Assembly (NCBI RefSeq): GCF_004421005.1
Contig: NZ_CP038026.1
Span: forward strand, 1,054,001 to 1,118,000
From: Pseudoduganella plicata
GTDB taxonomy: Bacteria > Pseudomonadota > Gammaproteobacteria > Burkholderiales > Burkholderiaceae_D
Length of the DNA: 64,000 nt
Direction of reading: 5' to 3'
Below, one piece after another: positions 26,794-36,096 of this stretch. Positions within the stretch are counted from its first letter, which is position 1; each line of letters opens with the position of its first letter. A model generated the notes under the pieces. That model made no database searches, had not been told where the DNA came from, and saw only the letters and a list, made by a program, of their open reading frames with translations. Made by a program: the position numbers and the translations under genes.

Positions 26794-27360
26794 ATGCCCA
26801 CCGATCTGGACGACTGGTTCATCCGCGAAGTGCTTCCCGTGGAGCCCTTCCTGATGCGCTACCTGCGCAGCAACTGGCGCGATGCCGGCGACTGGCCGGA
26901 TATGCGCCAGGAGGTGTACGCACGCGTGTACGAGGCGGCGCGCAATCGGTTGCCCGAGCAGCCGGGGGCCTTTGTCATGGCAACGGCGCGCAACCTGCTG
27001 ATCGACCGGGCCCGCAGGAATATGGTTGTACCGATGGACTCATTCGCGCAGATCGACGACATGGGCGCCGACGAGCTGACGCCTGAACGGCACGCAAGCG
27101 GACGGATGGAACTGGGCGTGCTGGTCGAGGCGCTCGACGCCCTGCCGCCGCGCTGTCGCGAAGTGGTGGTCATGCGCAAGGTGGATGGCCTGTCGCAGCG
27201 CGAAGTCGCGGCGCGGATGGGCATTGCGGAAGACACGGTGGAAAAGCAGATTGCCAAGGGCATGAGGGCCCTGGCCGATGCACTGTTCGCGCGCGGCATC
27301 GGCCAGGGCATCGTCAAGCTGGAACGCAAGCTGCGCAGGAAAGGCACGCAAGATGAATGA
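26794..27360 (+). CDS. ECF RNA polymerase sigma factor, FecI-like
   Basis: A 188-residue sigma-70 family protein. Region 2 includes WPDMRQEVYARVYEAA and ATARNLLIDRARR; region 4 includes LPPRCREVVVMRKVDGLSQR and EVAARMGIAEDTVEKQIAKG. It overlaps the fecR-like gene by eight bases, the standard layout in which the anti-sigma FecR holds and then activates the factor when a TonB receptor binds its ligand. Its likely target is the receptor/hydrolase pair downstream. Confidence 0.92.
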   Translation: MPTDLDDWFIREVLPVEPFLMRYLRSNWRDAGDWPDMRQEVYARVYEAARNRLPEQPGAFVMATARNLLIDRARRNMVVPMDSFAQIDDMGADELTPERHASGRMELGVLVEALDALPPRCREVVVMRKVDGLSQREVAARMGIAEDTVEKQIAKGMRALADALFARGIGQGIVKLERKLRRKGTQDE

Positions 27361-28294
27361 AACGAGGAATGACGCGCAGATCATCGAGGAGGAAGCCGCG
27401 CGATGGCTGGCGTGCCAGGATGCCGGCACCTTGACCGGCGCGATGCAGGAACAATTCGACACCTGGCTGGAAGCCGACACGCGACACCGCGTCGCCTGGC
27501 TGCGCCTGCGCGCAGCATGGACGCAGGCCGACTCCCTCTTACGCCGGGAGGCCGCCAACGGCGCGCAATCGGCGGCACTGCCGCGCTTTTCCCAATGGCG
27601 CATTGCGGCGGGCGTGCTGCTCGCCATTGCGCTGGGCGCACAGCTGATGTGGATGTCCGGCGGTACCGGCCCGCAGCAATACGCCACCCGCATCGGCGAG
27701 AACCGTGTTGTGGCCCTGGCGGACGGCTCGCGCATCATGCTCAATACGGACAGCCGGTTGCGCGCGGCGCCAGATGCGGCACGCAAGGTCTGGCTTGACC
27801 GGGGCGAAGCCTACTTCGACATCGCGCACGACCCTGCCCATCCGTTCATTGTCGAGGCGGGCGACAGCCGCGTGACGGTACTGGGGACGCGCTTCACGGT
27901 GCGCCGCACCGGCGCCGGCGTGCGCGTGCTCGTCGCCGAGGGGCGGGTCAGGGTGACGGAAAGCGGCGCGGCCGTCACCCTGACCCGCAATGAGGAAGCG
28001 GTGGCGCTGGGCGGGCGGATCGCCCGCGCCACCCGTACCGAAGCGCAGACGGGCCAGCGCCTGGCCTGGCGCGAAGGCCGCATCGTCTTCGACCAGACCC
28101 GCCTGGCGGATGCGGCTGCCGAGTTCAACCGCTATAACGAACGCCGCATCGTGGTGGCCGATCCGGATATCGCCGGTATTCGCATCGGCGGCAGCTTCTC
28201 CCCGGCCAATGTGGACGGCTTCGCGCGTCTGCTCGAACAAGGGTTTGGACTGACCGCGCGGCGCGACGGCAACGACATCCTGATCTCCAGATGA
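27353..28294 (+). CDS. FecR-family anti-sigma/sigma regulator
   Basis: A 313-residue inner-membrane protein. A cytoplasmic N-terminal DUF4880 part (about 10-80, ARWLACQDAGTLTG and EADTRHRVAWLRLRAAW) leads to one membrane helix (about 84-102, IAAGVLLAIALGAQLMW). A periplasmic FecR domain (about 115-215, DGSRIMLNTDSRL, DRGEAYFDIAHD) is followed by a C-terminal STN-like end. It senses the receptor's N-terminal signalling domain and controls the sigma factor encoded just upstream. Confidence 0.92.
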   Translation: MNETRNDAQIIEEEAARWLACQDAGTLTGAMQEQFDTWLEADTRHRVAWLRLRAAWTQADSLLRREAANGAQSAALPRFSQWRIAAGVLLAIALGAQLMWMSGGTGPQQYATRIGENRVVALADGSRIMLNTDSRLRAAPDAARKVWLDRGEAYFDIAHDPAHPFIVEAGDSRVTVLGTRFTVRRTGAGVRVLVAEGRVRVTESGAAVTLTRNEEAVALGGRIARATRTEAQTGQRLAWREGRIVFDQTRLADAAAEFNRYNERRIVVADPDIAGIRIGGSFSPANVDGFARLLEQGFGLTARRDGNDILISR

Positions 28295-28395
28295 TTTTCT
28301 TTTGCGGGCGGCATACCGGATTTTGCGCGTCCTGTCGTCTTACAGGGCAGCAGCACGACAACGCGCCGCAAGGCCCCTGACCCGCAAGGAAAAAC

Positions 28396-30749
28396 ATGAT
28401 GACGTATCCAAGACTGCTCGGCGCACTATGCGCAACCCTGTTCTGCGGCGCGCTGCACGCCCAAACGCAAACGCTCGACATACCGGCGGGCGACCTGAAG
28501 GCGGCGCTGGACCGCTATGCAGCGCAGACCGGCGTGCAGCTGCTGTATCGGCCGGACGATGTGCACGGCCAAAGCAGTCCCGGCGCGCGCGGCGAAATGG
28601 ATGCCGAGGCTGCACTGCGGGCACTGCTGGCAGATACGGAGCTGACGGTACGCAAGGATGGCAGCAACGCGGTACTGATCTTTCGCGAAGCGGCCGCCGG
28701 CGCCACTGCCCCTGCCGCCGAAACGGAACTGACCTCCGTGATGGTGACGGCCCAGAAGCGCACGCAATCGGCGCAAGCCGTGCCGATTGCCATGACGGCG
28801 ATGTCCGCCAAGACACTGGACGTGCATCGCGTGCAGGGACTGCAGGATGTGGCCCGCCTGACCCGGGCCTGCTGGTATCGGCCTTCAGTCAGGCCAACCC
28901 CACGATCGCCATCCGCGGCATCAGCAACACATTCTCGCAGATCGGCGTCAACAAGCCGGTCGGCATCTTCGTCGACGACGTCTTCATTCCCCGCAACAGC
29001 GCGGCCAGCTTCGAACTGTTCGACCTGGAATCCATCGCCGTCCTCAAGGGACCCCAGGGCACGCTGTTCGGCCGCAATGTGACAGGCGGCGCGATCGTCA
29101 TCAACACACGTCAGCCCGACCCGGACGGCTTCTCGGCCGAGGCCGAACTGAGCGCCGGCAATCACGGCGAAAAGCAGGTCAGGGGAATCGTCAACGTGCA
29201 GCTCGGCGACGTCACGGCGCTCAAGCTGTCGACCTCGTTGCGCCAGCGTGACGGACTCGGCCGCGATCGCCTGACCGGACGCGAACAGGACGATATCGAC
29301 AGCCAGAATTTCCGTGCCCAGATCATGACGCGCATCGCGCCGCAGCTGACGGCAACGCTGAGTGCCGACTACAGCGACGACCGTAACGGTGGCCGCACGC
29401 TGTCGTCCGACACGCTGGGCGATGACGGTGACACCCGCACGTCCGAGCTCGGCGTCGAGCAGCGCTATGCGCGCATCATCTCGGGTGCGTCCGCCAAGCT
29501 CGTCTGGCGCTTGCCCGCTGGCGAAGTTACCTCCGTCACGGCCTACCGCAAATCGCAGTCGGGAGAGGATTATTCGGGTGTGGGCGCCAGCTACACGCTG
29601 CTGACGGCAGGCAGCCAGAGCATTACCCGCGACGCCGACCAGATCGGCACCTTCTCGCAGGAGTTGCGCTACGCCAGTCCAAAATGGGCGTCCGGCGACT
29701 TCGTGGCCGGCCTGTACTATGCGAACGAAAACGGCGATCGGCAACTGGCGACGCGCGGGCTGGCCGCGCGCACTGGCGCGCTCACAGGTTCCACGCTGGC
29801 CGAGCAATCGGTAGCCAGCCGCAGCGTGGCCATTTTCGCCGACGGCGTACTGCACCTGCCGGCCGGGTTCGACATGACGCTGGGTGCGCGCTATACACGG
29901 GATCGCAAGGAGGCCAGCCTGCTGCGCACCGACCTGCTTCGCAGCGCGAACACGTTCGCCGTGAACGGCCTGTCGGAAGAATGGAGCGAGCTGACGCCTC
30001 GCGCCGTGCTGGGCTGGACACCCCGGCCAAACCTGCTGGCTTACCTGAGCGTGGCACGCGGTTTCACCAGCGGCGGATTCAATGCCGATGCGTCCAGCGT
30101 CGCTGCGTTCCGCAAGCCGTTCGACCCGGAGACCGTCAACAACTTCGAACTGGGCATGAAGTCGCAGTGGCTGCAGAACCGCCTGCGCATCAACGCTTCG
30201 CTGTTTCGCATGAAGTACAGCGACAAGCAGGAACTGGTCAACAACACGCTGACGGGCATCCTGTCGATCGTCAACGCCGGGAAGGCAACGGTCGACGGCA
30301 GCGAACTGGAAGTGGCGTGGAAGGCGGCCAGCTGGCTCGACCTGTCGGCCAACGCGGCCTGGCTGGATGGGCGCTACGACAGCTTCGTCGTCGGTACCGT
30401 CAACAACAGCGGCAACCCGCTGTCGAATTCGCCGCGCCGCCAGGCCGGCGTGGCCGCCAGCGTCACCTACCCCGTCTCGTTCGGCTACCTGGTGGGCGCG
30501 GCCAGCTATGCCTGGAAGGACAGCTACAACACGGGGGCAGCCAACGACCCGAACCTGCAGCTGCCCGCGTATGGCCTGGCCAACCTGTCGGCCGGCGTGG
30601 AGTCACTCGACCGCCGCTGGCGCCTGCTGGCGTGGGTGAAGAACGTGGGCGATACCGAATACCTGCTGACCCGTTCCACGCAGGTGGTGCGCGCCCGCTA
30701 TGTGGGCGAGCCGCGCACCTTTGGCGTGAGCCTGAAGGCGAGCTTCTGA
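28396..30749 (+). pseudogene. TonB-dependent receptor with STN signalling domain, one-base frameshift
   Basis: The frame from ATG 28396 gives a signal peptide (ending ALHAQ), an STN domain (LDIPAGDLKAALDRYAAQTG) and the start of the plug (SVMVTAQKRTQSAQAVPIAM). At ARLT, near 28862, the frame breaks. One C restored in the CCC run at 28862-28864 gives ARLTPGLLVSAFSQANPTIA and joins a frame that runs through RGISNTF, plug and barrel to KASF at 30749, about 784 residues in all. The rest is intact, so the indel is recent or a sequencing error. The substrate is not known. Confidence 0.9.
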
Positions 30750-32044
30750 TGGCCGCGCCGAACAGGGGTCGGCGCCTGCTCTTGGCTGCCCTCCCTGCCC
30801 TTCTTTTGCCAGTGCGCCTGACGGCAGCGAACCTTGTAGTTGCGCCGGACAGGGTGGGCCATGCACTGGCTCCGTGGCAGCCGGGCTGGCTCGACATCCA
30901 CCACATCGCGACCGGCCGTGGCAATTCCACCTTCGTGCTGCTGCCCGACGGCACCAGCCTCCTCATCGACGCGGGTGCCTCGCTGAACGCGCTCGACGTA
31001 TCGGTGGCGCCCCGCCCGGACGGCAGCCGCCGCCCGGGCGAATGGATTGCCCGCTACGCGCGCCGTCAGCTTGCGGTTGCGCGGCTGGACGAAGTGCTGG
31101 ACTACTTGCTGGCAACCCACCTGCATCCCGATCACACGGGCGACGTCGCGCCCGACGCTCCACGGTCCGCGCTAGGCGCCTACAGGCTGGGCGGCGTCAC
31201 GGACGTGGCCGAAGCGCTGCCGGTTCGTACGCTGGTCGATCGCGGTTATCCTGACTATGCCTATCCCGCATCGATCGCTGCGCCGTTCGCGGACAATTAC
31301 CGGGCCTTTGTCGCAGCGCGGCGCGAGGCCGGGCTAACCGTCGAACGCTTCCGCGTCGGGAGCGCGCTGCAGATCGCCGGGCGTGGCCACCGACCTGCGC
31401 CCCGCGCGTTCGACGTGCGCAACGTGGCGGCCAATGGCGAAGTGTGGACGGGCCGCGACGATGCCACGCGCAAGCTCTTCCCCGACCTGGCATCGATCCC
31501 GCGCGCCGACTGGCCCAACGAAAACCAGTGTTCGGCGGCGATCCGCATCGGCTACGGTCCGTTCAGCTATTTCACGGCGGGCGACCTGACCAGCTACACA
31601 ATGGACGGCGCCCTCCCCTGGCACGATGTGCTGGGACCCGCAGCGCAAGCCGCCGGTCCCGCTACCGTGGCAACGGCCGATCATCACGGCATGTTCGACG
31701 GCTTGAACGCGGGCATCGTTCGCACGCTGCGCCCGCGCGCCTGGGTGATTCCGTCATGGCACATTGCCCACCCGGACATGCTGCAACTCGAGCGCATGTT
31801 CAGCGAGCGCCTCTACCCCGGACCGCGCGACGTGTTCGCCACCACCGTCATGCGCGAAAACCTGCTCGCCAACGGCCGCCTGACGAAACGCCTGCGCAGC
31901 CATGACGGACACGTCATCGTGCGCGTCATGCCAGGTGGGGAAAGGTTCTACGTCGTCGTTACCGACAACGGCAACGAGAGCGATACTGTCAAGTCATTGA
32001 CCGGTGTGATGCATACAGCCTCTGCCGCCACGCCGGACACCTGA
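30749..32044 (+). CDS. Secreted metallo-beta-lactamase-fold hydrolase, receptor-linked
   Basis: A 431-residue protein with a signal peptide (about 1-27). The metal motif is H124-x-H126-x-D128-H129 in ATHLHPDHTGD, with further candidate ligands in FTAGDLTSY and TADHHGMFDG. Its ATG overlaps the TonB-receptor stop (TGATG), so the two are co-made. An enzyme that works in the periplasm on whatever the receptor imports, for example breaking an ester or phosphoester, is the simplest reading. Substrate and exact reaction cannot be told. It ends just before the ArsR promoter. Confidence 0.82.
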   Translation: MAAPNRGRRLLLAALPALLLPVRLTAANLVVAPDRVGHALAPWQPGWLDIHHIATGRGNSTFVLLPDGTSLLIDAGASLNALDVSVAPRPDGSRRPGEWIARYARRQLAVARLDEVLDYLLATHLHPDHTGDVAPDAPRSALGAYRLGGVTDVAEALPVRTLVDRGYPDYAYPASIAAPFADNYRAFVAARREAGLTVERFRVGSALQIAGRGHRPAPRAFDVRNVAANGEVWTGRDDATRKLFPDLASIPRADWPNENQCSAAIRIGYGPFSYFTAGDLTSYTMDGALPWHDVLGPAAQAAGPATVATADHHGMFDGLNAGIVRTLRPRAWVIPSWHIAHPDMLQLERMFSERLYPGPRDVFATTVMRENLLANGRLTKRLRSHDGHVIVRVMPGGERFYVVVTDNGNESDTVKSLTGVMHTASAATPDT

Positions 32045-32148
32045 TCGGGGCAAGCTTGCGGGGTACGCGTACCGGCTATCGCGCGACGCGCTGTAGAGGC
32101 GGTTTCCCTGAGCAGCAGACCTCCGTTCGACAGAGACTGCTCGCTGGC

Positions 32149-32176
32149 TTGACATATCGCGAAATCTCGATATACT
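32149..32176 (+). promoter_or_regulatory. Sigma-70 promoter with overlapping ArsR-type operator
   Basis: TTGACA (32149-32154), 16 bp, TATACT (32171-32176). The inverted repeat ATATCG-N8-CGATAT (32154-32173) covers the whole spacer. The predicted start of transcription is at or next to the A of the arsR ATG (32183), so the mRNA would be leaderless and the repressor would block its own promoter. Confidence 0.7.
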
Positions 32177-32182
32177 TCGCGC

Positions 32183-32485
32183 ATGGACTTACTCGAAATA
32201 TTCAAGGCCCTCTCGAACCGTACCCGTCTCGACATCCTGAGACGATTGAAGGATCCCGTGAACAGCTTCCCCCCGCAGGATGAAGGGGACGTTCATACGG
32301 TCGGCGTCTGCGTGAGCAGTATCCAGGAGGGAGTTGGATTGTCGCAGTCGACAGTCTCTGACTATCTTGCAACTCTGCAAAGAGCTGGCTTGATCGAAGT
32401 ACGACGCATCGGTCAGTGGACCTACTACAAGCGTAACGAAGAAGCCATCAATGCCCTGGCCGAACGCATCGGCAAAGACCTGTAA
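32183..32485 (+). CDS. ArsR-family transcriptional regulator
   Basis: A 100-residue winged-helix repressor. It opens MDLLEIFKALSNRTRLDILR, the recognition helix region is VGLSQSTVSDYLATLQRAGL, and the wing is EVRRIGQWTYYKRNEE. A single cysteine in VGVCVSS, with no CxC or ELCVCDL motif, argues against classical arsenic sensing; it could sense redox or an organic electrophile. The next gene is an MDR oxidoreductase on the same strand, a common pairing. There is no ribosome site; see the promoter entry. Confidence 0.9.
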   Translation: MDLLEIFKALSNRTRLDILRRLKDPVNSFPPQDEGDVHTVGVCVSSIQEGVGLSQSTVSDYLATLQRAGLIEVRRIGQWTYYKRNEEAINALAERIGKDL

Positions 32486-32546
32486 TTTTTTTGCTTGAAC
32501 ACATCTGCAGTTCCCGATATCCCTTTTTAACGAAATGAGGACGACA

Positions 32547-33542
32547 ATGAAAGCGATGACACTTACCCGTTTTGGTGGCCCGGACGCCTTCGAACTTCGC
32601 GACGTGCCCAAGCCGACTCCTGGAGCAGGACAGGTTCTCGTCCGGGTCCACGCCACTTCCATCAATCCGCTGGATTACCAGGTACGCCGGGGCGACTACC
32701 GTGACCATGTGCCGCTTCCGGCGATTACCGGACACGATGTTTCGGGAGTGGTCGAGGAAGTCGGCGCCGGCGTGAAGGCATTTGTCCCGGGCGACGAGGT
32801 CTGGTACACGCCGCAGATTTTCGATGGCCCGGGAAGCTATGCGGAGTATCACGTCGCCGCGGAAAATATCATCGGGAAGAAGCCTGCCTCGCTCAGCCAT
32901 GTGGAAGCCGCAAGCCTGACCCTGGTCGGAGGCACGGCATGGGAAGCGTTGGTCGTGCGCGCCGAGCTTCGCGTCGGGGAAAGCATCCTGGTGCATGGCG
33001 GCGCGGGCGGGGTGGGCCATGTGGCGATCCAGGTTGCCAAGGCGATCGGTGCGCGGGTCTTCACGACCGCACGCGCCGAGCAAGCCGACTTCGTCCGCAG
33101 CCTTGGCGCCGATGTCGTGATCGACTATGCGAATGAAGGTTACGTCGACGTCGTCATGCGTGAAACAGCGGGCCGGGGCGTCGACGTGGTCTTCGACACG
33201 ATCGGCGGCGACACCCTTTCCCGCACGCCTGACGAACTTGCCCAGCTCGGCCGGGTGGTTTCCATTGTCGATACCCCACAGCCGCAAAACCTCCTCCAGG
33301 CCTGGGGCAAGAATGCGAGTTATCACTTCGTGTTCACCCGGCAGAATCGCGGCAAGCTCGACGAACTGAGCGCCCTGGTGGAACGTGGTCAGCTGCGCCC
33401 TCACGTCGGCGCTGTGTATTCGTTGGCCGACATTCCAAGCGCGCATGCCCGCCTTGAAAGCCGCGATAACGGCTTGCGTGGAAAAGTCGCCATCGAGGTG
33501 GTCCCGGCAGCGGATTCGAACACTCCGCTGGTTAGGTCATGA
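32547..33542 (+). CDS. MDR-family NAD(P)-dependent alcohol dehydrogenase / quinone oxidoreductase
   Basis: A 331-residue medium-chain reductase. The start at 32547 ([20 protein letters not shown]) has GAGGA six bases upstream. A GroES-like domain contains [15 protein letters not shown] and [14 protein letters not shown]. The Rossmann segment is [20 protein letters not shown]. It lacks the zinc-binding GHE...C pattern, so a quinone-reductase-like, zinc-free activity is likely. It is probably controlled by the ArsR regulator 61 bp upstream. A 7-bp stem hairpin (33508-33530) lies at the end of the frame. Confidence 0.88.
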   Translation: MKAMTLTRFGGPDAFELRDVPKPTPGAGQVLVRVHATSINPLDYQVRRGDYRDHVPLPAITGHDVSGVVEEVGAGVKAFVPGDEVWYTPQIFDGPGSYAEYHVAAENIIGKKPASLSHVEAASLTLVGGTAWEALVVRAELRVGESILVHGGAGGVGHVAIQVAKAIGARVFTTARAEQADFVRSLGADVVIDYANEGYVDVVMRETAGRGVDVVFDTIGGDTLSRTPDELAQLGRVVSIVDTPQPQNLLQAWGKNASYHFVFTRQNRGKLDELSALVERGQLRPHVGAVYSLADIPSAHARLESRDNGLRGKVAIEVVPAADSNTPLVRS

Positions 33543-33563
33543 GCACTGTCAACGGAGCACATC

Positions 33564-33704
33564 ATGATTTATGAAATTGCTTCGCTACCGGTCAAACCCG
33601 ATCGGATTGATCCCTTCAAACGCGCGTTCCACGAGGTCGCTCATCTATTGTCGCGCGCGAAGGCATGCCTTGCCATCCTTCCTACAGCGCACCACTGGCG
33701 TTGA
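33564..33704 (+). pseudogene. Truncated ABM-domain monooxygenase gene
   Basis: GGAG precedes ATG 33564. The frame reads MIYEIASLPVKPDRIDPFKR and continues as AFHEVAHLLSRAKAC. This is the opening of antibiotic-biosynthesis-monooxygenase (ABM) domain proteins, which usually reach about 100 residues. After Ala/Lys/Ala near 33660 the reading departs into unrelated residues and stops at codon 47. The second half of the ferredoxin-like fold is missing. It follows the MDR gene by 21 bp and was probably once its operon partner. Confidence 0.7.
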
Positions 33705-33806
33705 GCGCTGAAGTCGCCGTCGGATCGCAATGGCCGGAACTGCCCGATTGCGGCACCGGCCGCCAGCAGAAATGGAAGGCCGAGCCATGCCGCACGCATG
33801 CCCACC

Positions 33807-35618
33807 TCAGCGGGCCTGGTAATAGCCGCCGAAGTGCCTGATCGGCGACCAGGCCGGCAGCACATCGGGCAATGCCGGTGCCAGGGACTGGTAATCCTGC
33901 GCGCCATACACCACCCGGCCATCCATGACGGTCAGCACCGAGGACACCGACGCAATCTGGGATTCCGGGACCGTGAAGTAGTCCCGGTCCAGCAGCGCGA
34001 AATCGGCGAGCTGGCCGGGCGCGATCATGCCCATCTCGGTTTCGGTGTTCATGAACCATGCCGCTTTGCGGGTGAACAGCCCCAACGCTTCGGCCCGCGA
34101 CAGACGGTTGTCCCTGGCCAGCACTTCGCTTCCGGAGACCGCCTTCCCGGACACCATCCAGCTGATCCCGACCCACGGATTGTACGAGGCTGCCCGGAAG
34201 CCATCCGTCGTCATGGCCAGGGGTATGCCGCTGTCGACCAGCTGTCGCAGGCGTGGGGTCAGCAATGCCTTGTCGCGGCCGTGGGTCTTGATGAAGCCGT
34301 CGCCATGGAAGGCCATCTTGGTGTCCAGGGCGATTCCGCCGCCCAGTGCCTTGACCCTGGCGATATTTGCGGGACTGATGGTCTCGGCATGTTCGAGGCT
34401 CCAGCGCAAACCGTCCAGCGGCGTCTTCTGATTCAGCTTTTCGAGCGCATCGAGGAACGGCGTGATGTTCTCGTTGTAGGTGATGTGCAGGCGGAACGGG
34501 ATGCGCCGCTGGACCAGTTTGGCGACGTCGCGCTCCACCAGCTGCCGCATCATCTCCGGTTCAATGATGACCGCCGGACGGTCGAAATTTTCGTGATCGT
34601 GCACGTCGCCCGCCAGCACTTCACCGGTGCCACGGTAGACATGGCCATGCGCCAGGTGTGGGTGCAGGTTGTGCCCGGGAGCGATTGGCGCCGTCCTGGT
34701 GATCGCGGTGATCTCCGCGTCCACCATGTTGCCGGTGCCGTCTCCAAACTGGATGTCGACGAAGGGCATGCGGATGTTAAGCCGGTTGTCGCGTGCGACG
34801 ACGTCCACGGTGCGCTGGCCCTTGGGATACTCGCGAAAGCCGGTGCCCGCGTCGATGGCCGAGGTGATCCCGAAGCGGTTCAGGCTGTGGATTGTATGGA
34901 TCAGCGAACTGACTTCCTCATCGAAGCTGAGCTGGGGAACCATGGTTTCCATGACGATGAACATGAAGGTGAAGCCGTGCACTACGCCCGTGTACCTGCC
35001 CTGGGCATCCTTTTCCAGCTCGGTACCCGGAAACTTTGGGAACGCGTCGGTGCCTACGCCAAAGGCATCCATCGCCTGCTGATTCATGAAGCCGCGGTTA
35101 TAGGCGTACTGCACGATCATCGGACGATTGGGGACGGCCTTGCGGAGTTCCTCCATGGTGGGAAAGCGCTGCTCCTCGAACTGGTAGGGAGACCAGCCGC
35201 CGATCACCTTGACCCAGTGACCTTCCGGCGTGCGTTTGGCCTGCTCCCTCAGCATTGCGAGGGCACGGCGTAACGTCGGCACACCGTCCCATCGAAGTGT
35301 GTAGTTGAATCCTCCTTCATTGAGCACGTGGGTGTGCGCGTCGATGATGCCGGGGATGAGCCGCCGACCGCGGGAATCGATCACGCGGGTCCTGGTGCCT
35401 TTCAAACCCAACACCTCCGCATCCGTGCCTACCGAGAAGATGCGGCCATTCCTGACCGCCAGGGCGGACGCTGCGGGTTGTGCCGCGTTGCCGGTGAATA
35501 TCCTGGCGTTGTGAACGATCAGGTCTGCGCCTGACGCCTCTTGCGCGGCTTGTGCATGGGTATCGCTTGCGACACTCATCACGATGAATCCGATCAGTAA
35601 TAGTAGTTTCACTGCCAT
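33807..35618 (-). CDS. Secreted amidohydrolase (YtcJ-like, amidohydrolase_3)
   Basis: A 603-residue protein from ATG 35618 (MAVKLLLLIGFIVMSVAS, signal peptide ending THAQA). The metal motif H-x-H lies in IIDAHTHVLNEGG, and the end of the metal site is near LAMTTDGFRAASYNPW. Length and motifs fit the YtcJ-like zinc amidohydrolases that split exocyclic C-N bonds. Secretion suggests action on an external amide. A start further upstream at 35708 would put 30 non-leader residues before the signal peptide and is unlikely. Confidence 0.85.
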   Translation of the reverse strand: MAVKLLLLIGFIVMSVASDTHAQAAQEASGADLIVHNARIFTGNAAQPAASALAVRNGRIFSVGTDAEVLGLKGTRTRVIDSRGRRLIPGIIDAHTHVLNEGGFNYTLRWDGVPTLRRALAMLREQAKRTPEGHWVKVIGGWSPYQFEEQRFPTMEELRKAVPNRPMIVQYAYNRGFMNQQAMDAFGVGTDAFPKFPGTELEKDAQGRYTGVVHGFTFMFIVMETMVPQLSFDEEVSSLIHTIHSLNRFGITSAIDAGTGFREYPKGQRTVDVVARDNRLNIRMPFVDIQFGDGTGNMVDAEITAITRTAPIAPGHNLHPHLAHGHVYRGTGEVLAGDVHDHENFDRPAVIIEPEMMRQLVERDVAKLVQRRIPFRLHITYNENITPFLDALEKLNQKTPLDGLRWSLEHAETISPANIARVKALGGGIALDTKMAFHGDGFIKTHGRDKALLTPRLRQLVDSGIPLAMTTDGFRAASYNPWVGISWMVSGKAVSGSEVLARDNRLSRAEALGLFTRKAAWFMNTETEMGMIAPGQLADFALLDRDYFTVPESQIASVSSVLTVMDGRVVYGAQDYQSLAPALPDVLPAWSPIRHFGGYYQAR

Positions 35619-36096
35619 TCCCCATTGATGGATTGAAAAGAACAACGCGCAGTACCGGTTATTCGTCGGCGAGCGTGACTTCGCAGCGATGTGCGTTGAT
35701 GGAAACAATGCTACTGACTCGGTACAGCCCAGTCACTGATCGATCCTGCTGGTGACAGCACGATTTGCTCATCCAAATGACGTCACAGCAAAATTGATCT
35801 GTCCAGCGCGGGAATAGACATTGCTGCGCTTGCACGAGGTGGCTATCGTCCTGGTACCAATGTTTTTTGTTATTGATGCGATAAAATGAAGGAGCACGAT
35901 GTGGACTGCAACTCTCACTTCCGGGCGATATGGCGCATCGCGATTGGCAACCGGCACAAGGCCGCGGAATTCAGGAAACGGCATGCAGGACCATTAAATC
36001 GCGCGCCGTGCGGGCATGGGTGAACCCTCTGCGAGCCCGCATCACTTCGTGAGTGCGACGCGCCTCAACCACCACCATCAACTCCCAATATTTCTC
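35619..36096. other. Intergenic region between amidohydrolase and AraC genes, with a small ORF
   Basis: About 480 bp and relatively AT-rich. A TGACGTCA palindrome lies at 35778-35785. A 32-codon frame at 35899-35997 on the plus strand (MWTATLTSGRYGASRLATGT...) has a good ribosome site (AAGGAGCAC) and GATAAAAT upstream. It might be a leader peptide or a chance frame, and nothing similar is recognised. Confidence 0.4.

Noticed and set aside
33501..33545. The reverse strand near the end of the MDR gene resembles the 3' half of a tRNA (GTTCGAATCC and a terminal ACCA-like end).
   Set aside because: The T-arm does not pair as a five-base stem around a seven-base loop and no 5' half is present. The sequence is within the end of a coding frame and is better read as a 7-bp hairpin.
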